From Hoylesella timonensis S9-PR14 (lineage in GTDB: Bacteria > Bacteroidota > Bacteroidia > Bacteroidales > Bacteroidaceae), in assembly GCF_000762405.1 (NCBI RefSeq), contig NZ_JRPQ01000126.1, positions 246 to 37,751 on the forward strand: a DNA stretch of 37,506 bases. The letters are read 5' to 3'. The position numbers were made by a program, and so were the translations under genes. Below the pieces are notes generated by a model that saw only the letters and a program-made list of their open reading frames with translations, ran no database searches and was not told the origin of the DNA. Below are positions 18,838 through 26,920 of this stretch, one piece after another (position 1 is the stretch's first letter; the number at the start of each line of letters is the position of its first letter).

Positions 18838-19158
18838 GTAGGGTCTACTAAGCAAATATAAGCCACTGACATTCAATAATATATACCTTATATTATTTGT
18901 GTAATTCACCAAAGATGACTACCTTTGGTTGTTAAAATATTAACGACGTAAAATGAAATACTACTCTCAATATCGTAATCACGACTTGTTTGAACTCCAA
19001 GAGTCCCTCTCAGGATTGACAAGTTCACGGAAAAGCCAGTTTTCGTTCCAGAGTTGTTCGTCCTTGTCCGCAAGCGTCTTGACTATGATTTCTGTCAGCG
19101 TACTGCAGCTTATAGGAAAGTCATCACGAACACTTTCCGTATTGTTTTGATGCTTTAG
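18838..19158 (+). mobile_element. Truncated insertion sequence, copy A (left end only)
   Basis: Positions 18838-19093 repeat 21294-21549 in the same orientation at constant offset, with about eight mismatches by my count. It contains an internal promoter (18896-18927) and an ATG at 18953. After a shared -1 frame lesion, the frame running through KFTEKPVFVPELFVLVRKRL stays open to a TAG at 19156-19158, 60 nt past the end of the shared segment. Third-position differences between the copies in this frame (two Pro codons) are silent, which supports it as the original coding frame. The rest of the element is missing. The fragment overlaps the 3' side of the fimbrillin region. Confidence 0.7.
18896..18927 (+). 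promoter_or_regulatory. Promoter inside IS copy A
   Basis: TTTG (18896-18899), a 20-nt spacer and TACCTTTG (18920-18927) make an exact Bacteroidota promoter, 25 nt before the element's ATG. It points toward the 3' ends of the convergent 53-residue and fimbrillin genes and could yield antisense RNA. An equivalent promoter is in copy B at 21352-21383. Confidence 0.6.
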
Positions 19159-19184
19159 AGGTGGGACTATCTTCTTAAGTCCTC

Positions 19185-19346
19185 TTACCACTCAACATTC
19201 TCTGCATTGAACTCGCCTTCGTCTTCAAATTCTGCTTTCTGTATCTGAACAGGCTCTACGCTGGTACAGATTATACTCATTGCCTCAACGTGTAACAATG
19301 TTACACTTGGCTTTAAGTAGCTTTTCTTTGCTTCTATCTTATTCAT
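19185..19346 (-). CDS. 53-residue companion protein with YLKP motif, unknown function
   Basis: This short frame starts 47 bp after the fimbrillin stop codon on the same strand. Residues 1-19 read MNKIEAKKSYLKPSVTLLH. The protein continues with a Cys-containing hydrophobic patch (MSIICTSVEP) and ends in a strongly acidic tail (EFEDEGEFNAENVEW). It has no signal peptide. The motif [KR]-x-Y-[IL]-K-P-x-[IV]-x-[IL]-[IL]-x-[LV]-E and the acidic, Trp-containing tail match the 76-residue protein at 8101-8331. Both follow large exported proteins, so a shared role tied to surface-protein operons is an inference. No known domain was recognised. The call as a real gene rests on operon position and the motif match. 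Confidence 0.6.
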   Translation of the reverse strand: MNKIEAKKSYLKPSVTLLHVEAMSIICTSVEPVQIQKAEFEDEGEFNAENVEW

Positions 19347-19393
19347 AAAAAATAATTCAAAGTTTCTACTTTTTTAATGTATTCTGGTAAGGA

Positions 19394-21100
19394 TTAGTAG
19401 TTGATAAATGGTCTCACCTTGGTATGGTCAGTCTTTACCGCACCACCGAAATGAGCACCTTTAGAACCAGCTATTACTGTGACGCCCTTCTTCTGTTCAT
19501 CAGTTCTCCAATCGTTAGCAGCCCAATACCATTCTGTCAATGGAACTCCATTTGCCTGATAGAAGAGAATCTCCTGAAGACGATAACCCAAACTACCAGC
19601 CCACGGTTGATCTGCTGCACTACCATACCCAAAGTCTTTTGTAGGGTCAGTTACTCCAAGATACTTAAGAGCAGAATCCCACTCACCAGCACCAGGAACA
19701 TACCATTTTTTTGAACCTACCTGCCCCAAGCCAGCTACAGCCTTAAAAGCTGGACACTGATCCTTATCCGCCTTAAACTTGGTGCGAGGACGTCCTGAAA
19801 GTCCAGTTGTTGTTTTGGTATCCCATGTCTGTGCATACCCATCATATTTAGCAATCGTATTTTTCAAACCATCAAAGCCTTGATCTTCATGAGTCGTACA
19901 TTTTACGTCAGGACTTGTTGCCCACTGCTTATCTCTAATTTCTGTAAGGCTCATACATATCTTACGTGTCTTATCCACTACGAGTGCTACTGGTTTGCGT
20001 TGTTTCATGTTAGGAACCAATGTACCTACTGTTCCATCATCGAAGAGATAATCTGCAGAATAATAGATAGTCTGCGAGATAGTATAGCTTTTTCCATTCT
20101 TCAACTCTACGTCCGAAAGATTAAGAGGAAGCACCTTGTTAGCAACTGGCTTCTTATAGATAGTACCAGAAGCCTCTGAAGCAAACTGGAATGACAACTT
20201 ATTTAAGTGTGTCTGAGGCAAGAAGTAAACGCCTGCATCTTCTGGAGTGATAATGTAAGATGTCTTTATAACGCCATTCTGTTTAGGTCCCTCAACATTA
20301 TTAGTAAAATGCTTATATTTAAGCTGACCAGCCTCTGTCACGCTGGCATAATTAGCTGATCGCACAGATGGATCAATAGTACAGGTTCCATTAACGCCGC
20401 CTTTATCATACTTTAATGCACCATTGATTGAACCCTCAAAGGCTTGACTTGAGAAACCATTGATCTTCATTCTCACTCTTGCGTATGGTGATTCAAGTTG
20501 GAAGTTAACTTGTTGCTTCTTCTGTGGAAGGATTTTTACATCCAGATTGTTAAAGAGTGCATTGGCAGAACCCTTATTGATGTCGATAATAATCTTACCG
20601 TCCTTGTATGTCAATTGTTCACTGAAGACAAAGAACTCGTATTCACCTGGCTGCAACACCTGAACAGAAGAAAAACCTGCCTTAGGCGTAAACTTCGAAC
20701 CATCGTATGAACCTACCCACTCACCTTTCTTCTGTCTATCTGCTTTATTATAAGCAAGGATAGTGTAGTTCTGTTTTGGAGCTGGCTTGTAAGTAGCGCG
20801 TGTCTGAGGCTTCGCATCCTCTACTACCTCTGTGTAAGCCTCAAGACCATCACCTAAACTTGATACAGAGCTGGCAATCACACGACCCTTTGCCTCTCCT
20901 GCAACACCACGGGTTGCCACTGACTGCTCTTTGCCATAGCCAGCAAAATCAAAGTTGAATGAAAGCGCTGTACCTTCTGTTGCAGCCTGCTCTTGCTGTA
21001 CATCGCTCGCAAGACTGGTTTCGTTGCTACATCCTGTATTCACTACGGCAGCCATCACCATTAACGCTGACACGAATACTTTCAAAACATTTTTCTTCAT
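19394..21100 (-). CDS. Fimbrillin-like surface lipoprotein
   Basis: The 568-residue protein is probably a subunit or tip component of the lipoprotein-derived fimbriae of Bacteroidota (FimA/Mfa type). The signal peptide ends NTGC, placing the lipidated Cys at residue 24. A Thr/Ala/Gln-rich propeptide follows, containing VATRGVAG and QTRATYKP, possible Arg sites for maturation. The central region (~residues 100-350) has the beta-rich fimbrillin pattern (YEFFVFSEQLTY, FFLPQT-like AGVYFLPQTHL). The C-terminal ~180 residues switch to a different domain with KWYVPGAGEWDSAL, EWYWAANDW and a terminal VRPFINY, which resembles the DUF1566/Lcl_C (Fibrobacter major paralogue) domain. The gene lies between two direct IS copies, suggesting an acquired or swappable cassette. 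Exact position in a fimbria is not determinable. Confidence 0.75.
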   Translation of the reverse strand: MKKNVLKVFVSALMVMAAVVNTGCSNETSLASDVQQEQAATEGTALSFNFDFAGYGKEQSVATRGVAGEAKGRVIASSVSSLGDGLEAYTEVVEDAKPQTRATYKPAPKQNYTILAYNKADRQKKGEWVGSYDGSKFTPKAGFSSVQVLQPGEYEFFVFSEQLTYKDGKIIIDINKGSANALFNNLDVKILPQKKQQVNFQLESPYARVRMKINGFSSQAFEGSINGALKYDKGGVNGTCTIDPSVRSANYASVTEAGQLKYKHFTNNVEGPKQNGVIKTSYIITPEDAGVYFLPQTHLNKLSFQFASEASGTIYKKPVANKVLPLNLSDVELKNGKSYTISQTIYYSADYLFDDGTVGTLVPNMKQRKPVALVVDKTRKICMSLTEIRDKQWATSPDVKCTTHEDQGFDGLKNTIAKYDGYAQTWDTKTTTGLSGRPRTKFKADKDQCPAFKAVAGLGQVGSKKWYVPGAGEWDSALKYLGVTDPTKDFGYGSAADQPWAGSLGYRLQEILFYQANGVPLTEWYWAANDWRTDEQKKGVTVIAGSKGAHFGGAVKTDHTKVRPFINY

Positions 21101-21293
21101 TTTCCTAACATTTTTAATAAATATGCGGATTTTGCGTTAGCCACCTCAAGATAATCACTCAAGATGACTATGCTCTAAAACTCATACAAATATTAATCTA
21201 ATAGTCATTTTTTTTTGTTATTGGATGTAAAGTTAATAATAATCCAAGAAATATGCTACAAAAATTAATATTTTTTTTTCATTTTATTATTAG

Positions 21294-22058
21294 GTAGGGT
21301 CTACTAAATAAATATAAACCACTGACATTCAATAATATATACCTAATATTATTTGTGTAATTCACCAAAAATGACTACCTTTGGTTGTTAAAATATTAAC
21401 GACGTAAAATGAAATACTACTCTCAATATCGTAATCACGACTTGTTTGAACTCCAAGAGTCCCTCTCAGGATTGACAAGTTCACGGAAAAGCCGGTTTTC
21501 GTTCCCGAGTTGTTCGTCCTTGTCCGCAAGCGTCTTGACCATGATTTCTTCAACATGCTTACCTTGATGCTTGCAGAGGTGGATGGAAGCAAGCCAGGCT
21601 TTCATCTGCTTGATTAAGAAAAAGCGCAAGGGGAAGAAGCTCGACAAGACCAGGCTGATCCAGATACGTTGCTTGAAGGCTGATTTCCAGACGTTTCTTG
21701 ATTTTCTCGGTAGACACACAAGTGACCTTCTCTCATGTTTCAGTCGGCATGACTTCAAATCAAGAGAAGGGCTGTTGGTGAGAGGAACTGGATTGAAGCC
21801 ACGTTTGGAACCTCCATGAGAGTTTATCGGGCAAACGACATCCGGGCGAAACTAAACGATACGGCTGACACATGGATAGGAGCTTGCTTCTTCGCTAAAA
21901 ACATAATGAAGTTCCTAAGGGGACTTCTTTGTTTCTTTTTTGAAAAAACAGGGTCGAGAGACTTCAAAAAGAGTATTATCGTCAAATTCGATGGACTTGC
22001 GGGAGTTTTTGCCGTAGCACGAACTTGCATGGTTACTATTAGTTAGCAGACTATAAGT
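21294..22058 (+). mobile_element. Degenerate insertion sequence, copy B
   Basis: This longer copy begins with the same 256 bp as copy A and continues through transposase remnants in three frames. The C-terminal piece (21753-22046) reads GERNWIEATFG then RANDIRAKLNDTADTW and FAKNIMKFLRG. The Glu of WIEATFG sits where the third catalytic acid of DDE transposases of the IS5/IS1182 type is expected. The left edge GTAGGGTCTACTAA is weakly complementary to TTAGCAGACTATAAG at 22043-22057, a likely imperfect terminal inverted repeat. The element is about 765 bp, too short and too frame-broken to encode an active transposase. The IS family is a tentative call from memory of motifs. Confidence 0.65.
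21409..22046 (+). pseudogene. Broken transposase gene of IS copy B
   Basis: The frame opens at ATG 21409 (KYYSQYRNHDLFE) and needs a -1 shift to continue as TPRVPLRIDKF then KPVFVPELFVLVRKRLDHDF, which stops near 21618. A middle piece (KKKRKGKKLDKTRL, to ~21800) lies in a second frame and the catalytic C-terminal piece in a third. At least three lesions mean no functional product. The same first lesion is present in copy A, so the ancestor was already defective or the copies have been homogenised. Confidence 0.6.
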
Positions 22059-22189
22059 AAATAGGGTTGGTTATCATGTACTTACAACGTTATTTTGAAG
22101 TAACACTACACCCGAATACAGGTTGTTTGTGATCGCAATAACGAGCCAATGAGATGGCGGATTTGCCGCAACAGCATTTTGCGAGATTT

Positions 22190-22227
22190 CACGACACGTC
22201 CGTGTCGTTCCGTGTGCTTCCGTTGCG
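22190..22227. repeat. Palindromic dispersed repeat, copy 2
   Basis: CGACACG and CGTGTCG form a perfect 7-bp stem with a 2-nt loop. The right side continues TTCCGTG then TTCCGTTGC, as in the element at 22782-22840. The left arm is degenerate. Confidence 0.5.
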
Positions 22228-22662
22228 ATGATAAAAAATATTTTTCCGTTTCATCACAACAGCCGTCTGGTGCGCTGCATTCCTCTCAAGTCTGTTGGCA
22301 GATTGCGTGCATTATCTTGTTCCGTTGATTCAAATTATTGACTTCATTCGCTGTTCAACAACACTGCCTTTCAATGAAAGAACCATGCTGCTGCATCCAT
22401 ATTTTTGTAAATTTATTTCGTAATTTCAAATTTTCATTTTAGAAAAATATTCGTTGTCAGATAGTCGTTTTTGCCTTGTTTTTTGGCTGGAATTTCCTTA
22501 TCTCATTGAGTTAAGCCGTCTATTTACCGCAAATTGTGGTTCAAAAGCATGCAAATTCTTGCCTTATTTCCATGCTTCAATGGTGTCAAAGCAATGAGTT
22601 AGCAGGTTCATCACAGGTGGTGTGGTAGTTAATTAGTTCATTCACAAGTGTTTGCAAAATCT

Positions 22663-22715
22663 GCGTATTTGCGCACAGTCCTGCGCTTGGTTGCAAATAT
22701 GCGAGTATTGAGAGG
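22663..22715 (+). repeat. Dispersed intergenic repeat, copy 2 (partner 39-91)
   Basis: It has the same 10-26-17 bp block structure as positions 39-91. The frame through it reads AYLRTVLRLVANMRVLRG, and the matching frame in copy 1 also ends MRVLRG, but neither looks like a real protein. Confidence 0.45.
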
Positions 22716-22781
22716 GGTTGTTAAATTTTTTCACACTTTTACACACCTACAGATGTTTGTGCAAATGGTCATTGGTTTATC

Positions 22782-22840
22782 GCAACGGATTGTCACGGAA
22801 TTACACGGTACGTCCGTGCCGTTCCGTGTTTTTCCGTTGC
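22782..22840. repeat. Palindromic dispersed repeat, copy 3
   Basis: The outer arms GCAACGGA (22782-22789) and TCCGTTGC (22833-22840) are perfect complements. The inner arms CACGGAA..ACACGG and CCGTGCCGTTCCGTG pair around a TACGT loop with few mismatches. The whole 59 nt could fold as one hairpin, REP-like in form. Confidence 0.6.
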
Positions 22841-23044
22841 AATAACTACACCACGCACTTCCGACAACATATCTGCAAGTCATGGTTTTACACTCCTCCA
22901 AAACATGTCTATAAAATTATTTCATTCGCATGCTTAACCTCTTTGCTTTCGTGTTTTTCGTTGTAAAACATCATTCTTAGATGAAGGAATTGTGAGACGG
23001 AAAAAAGAAGCAACGATATTTAGCATACTTTACACGTATTTTTT

Positions 23045-23075
23045 TTTGTAGGTTGCTGCTTTTTTTATATTTTTA
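23045..23075 (+). promoter_or_regulatory. Possible promoter of the hut cluster
   Basis: TTTG (23045-23048), a 19-nt spacer and TATTTTTA (23068-23075) give a near-consensus promoter; the last -7 base is A, not G. It lies ~42 nt before ftcD. The T-rich background lowers confidence. Confidence 0.35.
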
Positions 23076-23117
23076 CCACATCAAACGAAAAACAACTTAA
23101 ACCTAATCATATTAAAA

Positions 23118-24821
23118 ATGACAGAAAAACAACAAATCGTAGAGTGCGTCCCTAATTTTAGCGAGGGTCGCAACATGCATGTAATCAAGCAAATTACAGA
23201 TGAGATTGAGCGCGTGAAGGGTGTTAAACTTTTAGATGTAGACCCAGGTGAGGCTACCAATAGAACGGTGGTGACGTTTGTCGGTTCGCCCGATAATGTA
23301 TTAGAAGCTGCATTCCAAGCCGTGAAAAAGGCAGCCCAGCTCATTGATATGCGCAATCACCATGGAGCGCATCCACGAATGGGTGCCACAGATGTTTGTC
23401 CACTCATCCCAGTGGCTGGCATTACATTGGAAGAATGTGCAAAACTCGCACAGCAGTTGGCAGAGCGAATCGCCAACGAACTCAACGTACCTTGTTATTG
23501 TTACGAGGCTGCTGCACGGACGCCCGAGCGTAAGAACTTGGCTGTTTGCCGTGCTGGAGAATACGAGGCACTGCCAGAGAAGATGAATGACCCTGCTAAG
23601 GCACCCGACTTTGGGGCTCGCCCCTTTGACGAAGGTGTGGCACGCACAGGATGTACTGCCGTTGGTGCACGTGACTTTCTGATTGCTACCAACTTCAACC
23701 TTAATTCAACCTCTACACGCCGCGCCAACGCCATTGCCTTTGACGTGCGTGAGAAGGGAGGTCCACGCCGAGAGGGCAACTCTCCTGTGGGTAAGCCCAT
23801 GAAGGATGAGCATGGCAAAACCATCATGATACCGGGTACCTTGAAAGGAACAAAGGCGATTGGGTGGTATATTGACGAATACGCTATTGCGCAAGTGTCA
23901 ATGAATATCACGGATATCAACGCCACTCCATTGCACGTTGCCTTTGATGAGGTTTGCCGTTGTGCGCAGAACCGAGGCATCCGTGTCACGGGAACAGAGA
24001 TAGTAGGACTGGTTCCTAAACGAACATTGATAGATGCAGGCAAGTACTTCTTGCGGAAACAGAACCGCTCTACTGGTATTCCAGAAGAGGATATCTTGAC
24101 CATCGCTATCAAGTCGTTGGGATTGGACGACCTCAAACCATTCAATCCTCGTGAGAAGGTCATTGAATACCTGTTGGAGGACGATAACAAGAAAGCCAAA
24201 TTGATAGACCTTACCGTGAAGGAGTTTGCCGATGAGACTTCGCGCGAGTCTCCCGCTCCCGGTGGTGGAACCATCTCCGCTTATATGGGTGCATTAGGTG
24301 CTACCTTAGGAACGATGGTTGCCAACCTGTCAAGTCACAAGGCAGGATGGGATGATCGCTGGGAAGAGTTCAGCAACTGGGCAGACAAAGGACAGGAAAT
24401 CAAGGTAGAGCTGATGCACCTTGTCGACGAGGATACCGAGGCTTTCAACCGCATCATGGCTGCCTTTGGCTTGCCTAAGAAGACGGACGAGGACAAAGCA
24501 GCCCGTTCTGCAGCAATTCAGGAAGCTACTCTTTATGCCACACAGGTACCTCTGCACACCATGAAGGCTGCCTATAAAGTGTTTGAACTCTGTAAGGCGA
24601 TGGCGCAAGAAGGCAACCCCAACAGCGTTTCGGATGCTGGTGTGGGCGTGTTGGCTGCCCGTGCTGCCGTTTTAGGAGCTGGTCTCAATGTCAAGATTAA
24701 CGCCTCTGGACTGAAAAATCGTGAGGTAGCAGATCAGTTGGTGGGCGAGGCTAACCAACTCATTGACAAGGCAAACCAAGCCGAAGTAGAGATTATGAAA
24801 ATAGTAGAAAGTAAATTATAA
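23118..24821 (+). CDS. ftcD: Glutamate formiminotransferase / formimidoyl-THF cyclodeaminase
   Basis: This bifunctional enzyme moves the formimino group of N-formimino-L-glutamate to tetrahydrofolate, then deaminates it to 5,10-methenyl-THF. The 567 residues show the FTCD N-terminal domain from the start (ECVPNFSEGRNMHVI, NRTVVTFVG and HHGAHPRMGATDVCP). The second formiminotransferase subdomain spans ~180-340. The cyclodeaminase helical domain begins near residue 365 (SPAPGGGTISAYMGALGATLGTMVANLS) and runs to the C-terminus. The fusion is the same order as in animals. It is first in the ftcD-hutU-hutH-hutI cluster, 19 bp before hutU. It replaces HutG or HutF/HutG as the last step, returning glutamate and one-carbon units rather than formamide. 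Confidence 0.95.
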   Translation: MTEKQQIVECVPNFSEGRNMHVIKQITDEIERVKGVKLLDVDPGEATNRTVVTFVGSPDNVLEAAFQAVKKAAQLIDMRNHHGAHPRMGATDVCPLIPVAGITLEECAKLAQQLAERIANELNVPCYCYEAAARTPERKNLAVCRAGEYEALPEKMNDPAKAPDFGARPFDEGVARTGCTAVGARDFLIATNFNLNSTSTRRANAIAFDVREKGGPRREGNSPVGKPMKDEHGKTIMIPGTLKGTKAIGWYIDEYAIAQVSMNITDINATPLHVAFDEVCRCAQNRGIRVTGTEIVGLVPKRTLIDAGKYFLRKQNRSTGIPEEDILTIAIKSLGLDDLKPFNPREKVIEYLLEDDNKKAKLIDLTVKEFADETSRESPAPGGGTISAYMGALGATLGTMVANLSSHKAGWDDRWEEFSNWADKGQEIKVELMHLVDEDTEAFNRIMAAFGLPKKTDEDKAARSAAIQEATLYATQVPLHTMKAAYKVFELCKAMAQEGNPNSVSDAGVGVLAARAAVLGAGLNVKINASGLKNREVADQLVGEANQLIDKANQAEVEIMKIVESKL

Positions 24822-24840
24822 GACCTTAAAGATAAAGAAA

Positions 24841-26838
24841 ATGACGCACGAAGAATTCATGGCGGACATTCGGGCAGGTATTCCTAACACCTTACCCGAC
24901 CCACAACCGTATGACCATACGGTGAACCATGCACCTAAGAGAAAAGACATTCTTACACCAGAAGAAAAGAAGTTGGCATTGCGCAACGCACTGCGTTACT
25001 TCCCAAAGAAGTTTCATGCCACATTGGCACCAGAGTTTTTGGACGAGTTGAAGACTTATGGACGTATCTATATGTATCGCTTCCGTCCTACGTATGATAT
25101 GCACGCCCGTCCCATTGACGAATATCCACACAAATGCAAGCAGGCTGCCGCTATCATGATGATGATACAAAACAACTTGGATAGGGCAGTAGCGCAACAT
25201 CCACACGAACTGATTACCTACGGAGGCAACGGTGCCGTGTTCCAAAACTGGGCGCAGTATCGACTTGTGATGAAGTATCTCAGCGAGATGACAGACGAGC
25301 AGACATTGGTGATGTACTCTGGTCATCCGCTTGGTTTGTTCCCTTCACATAAGGATGCACCACGGGTGGTGGTGACGAACGGTATGGTGATACCCAATTA
25401 CTCTAAGCAGGACGATTGGGAGAGAGACAATGCACTCGGTGTGAGTCAGTACGGACAGATGACCGCAGGCTCGTATATGTATATTGGTCCACAGGGAATT
25501 GTGCATGGCACTACCATTACTGTGCTCAATGCGGCACGCAAGGTAGGTGGCGACAACATGAAACTGTTTGTCACGGCAGGTCTTGGTGACATGTCGGGCG
25601 CACAACCAAAGGCTGGCAACATCGCTGGTGTGGTGAGTGTGACTGCTGAAATCAATCCTTTGGCTGCTAACAAACGTTACGAACAAGGATGGGTAGATGA
25701 ACTACACGACAACCTTGACGAACTGATACCTGCAATCCGAAAAGCTGTCGAAGAGAAGCGTGTGGTGTCCATGGCATATGTGGGTAACATCGTTGACCTG
25801 TGGGAACGCCTTGCCGAAGAGAATATCCGTGTGGACTTGGGTAGCGACCAAACATCTTTGCACAACCCTTGGGCAGGTGGTTATTATCCAGTAGGCATGA
25901 GCTTGGAGGAGTCTAATCGCATGATGGCGGAAGCTCCCGAGCAGTTCAAGGAAATGGTTCGTGCGTCATTGCGCCGTCAGGTAGATGCCATCAACAAGCT
26001 CACCGCAAAGGGAATGTACTTCTTCGATTACGGCAATGCCTTCCTCTTGGAGGCAAGTCGTGCAGGTGCTGACATCCTTCGTGAGGACGGTAAGTTCCGC
26101 TATCCTTCGTATGTGCAGGATATCATGGGACCGATGTTCTTCGATTATGGTTTCGGTCCATTCCGTTGGGTATGCTCATCGTGCGACCCGAAGGATTTGG
26201 AGGTGACCGACCGCTTGGCAACTGAGGTGCTGGAAGAAATGAGGAAAACTGCCACAAAAGATATTATCGGTCAGTTGGATGATAACATCCACTGGATTAA
26301 GGAAGCTGGCAAAAATCATTTGGTCGTAGGCTCTCAGGCGCGCATCCTCTATGCAGACAGTGTGGGCAGAACCAAGATTGCGTTGGCATTCAATGAGGCA
26401 GTGCGCAAAGGCGAAATCAGTCAGCCTGTTGTCCTTGGTCGTGATCATCACGATGTGTCTGGTACGGACTCTCCTTTCCGTGAAACCAGTAATATCTACG
26501 ACGGTTCGCAATTCTGTGCCGACATGGCAATACAAAATGTCATCGGTGATGCTTTCCGTGGTGCCACATGGGTGTCTATTCACAACGGTGGCGGCGTAGG
26601 CTGGGGCGAAGTTATCAATGGAGGCTTCGGTATGGTGGTCGATGGCAGCGAAGATGCAAATCGCCACATCCGTGAGATGCTTCTGTGGGATGTCAACAAC
26701 GGTATCGCACGCCGTAGCTGGGCTCGCAACAAGGGCTCTATCGATGCCATTAAACGAGAAATGGAACGCACTCCCGGCTTGAAGGTAACCTTACCCAACT
26801 TCGTGGATGATAGCGAAATAGAGAAACTTAACTTCTAA
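24841..26838 (+). CDS. hutU: Urocanate hydratase
   Basis: Urocanase converts urocanate to imidazolone-propionate using tightly bound NAD+ as an electrophile. The 665-residue protein is ~100 residues longer than the classical Pseudomonas/Bacillus enzyme (~555), with an N-terminal extension. Core motifs are GGNGAVFQNWAQYRL, YSGHPLGLFPSH, GLGDMSGAQPKAGN (NAD region), GSDQTSLHNPWAGGYYPVG, CSSCDPKD and HNGGGVGWGEVINGGFGM. It is the second gene of the cluster. A hairpin between it and hutH may tune relative expression. Assignment is secure from the motifs and context. Confidence 0.94.
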   Translation: MTHEEFMADIRAGIPNTLPDPQPYDHTVNHAPKRKDILTPEEKKLALRNALRYFPKKFHATLAPEFLDELKTYGRIYMYRFRPTYDMHARPIDEYPHKCKQAAAIMMMIQNNLDRAVAQHPHELITYGGNGAVFQNWAQYRLVMKYLSEMTDEQTLVMYSGHPLGLFPSHKDAPRVVVTNGMVIPNYSKQDDWERDNALGVSQYGQMTAGSYMYIGPQGIVHGTTITVLNAARKVGGDNMKLFVTAGLGDMSGAQPKAGNIAGVVSVTAEINPLAANKRYEQGWVDELHDNLDELIPAIRKAVEEKRVVSMAYVGNIVDLWERLAEENIRVDLGSDQTSLHNPWAGGYYPVGMSLEESNRMMAEAPEQFKEMVRASLRRQVDAINKLTAKGMYFFDYGNAFLLEASRAGADILREDGKFRYPSYVQDIMGPMFFDYGFGPFRWVCSSCDPKDLEVTDRLATEVLEEMRKTATKDIIGQLDDNIHWIKEAGKNHLVVGSQARILYADSVGRTKIALAFNEAVRKGEISQPVVLGRDHHDVSGTDSPFRETSNIYDGSQFCADMAIQNVIGDAFRGATWVSIHNGGGVGWGEVINGGFGMVVDGSEDANRHIREMLLWDVNNGIARRSWARNKGSIDAIKREMERTPGLKVTLPNFVDDSEIEKLNF

Positions 26839-26848
26839 ATCAACGTCC

Positions 26849-26899
26849 AGTCGCAATGCTTCACGTCAAATACTTCTTTGAGCGAGAGGCGTTGCGACT
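26849..26899 (+). promoter_or_regulatory. Intra-operon hairpin between hutU and hutH
   Basis: AGTCGCAATGC (26849-26859) pairs with GCGTTGCGACT (26889-26899), 11 pairs including one G-U, with a 29-nt loop. No T-run follows, so it is more likely an mRNA processing or stability element than a terminator. Confidence 0.4.
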
Positions 26900-26920
26900 T
26901 GGTACATTAACAATCACACT

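Larger units (their letters stand above)
22059..23117. other. Long non-coding region upstream of the hut cluster
   Basis: No gene is supported across ~1.06 kb; the open frames present are short and have no family resemblance. It holds two palindromic repeats (22190-22227, 22782-22840), the second copy of a dispersed repeat (22663-22715) and a possible promoter at 23045-23075. It looks like a decayed, repeat-colonised spacer. Confidence 0.5.

Noticed and set aside
21435..21758. Minus-strand frame in IS copy B with VKTLADKDEQL
   Set aside because: The coding-like silent substitutions and the DDE C-terminus are on the plus strand, so this is an antisense shadow.
22648..22845. 65-codon frame in the spacer before hut
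   Set aside because: It runs through a dispersed repeat and a palindrome; the frame similarity to positions 39-91 reflects the DNA repeat.
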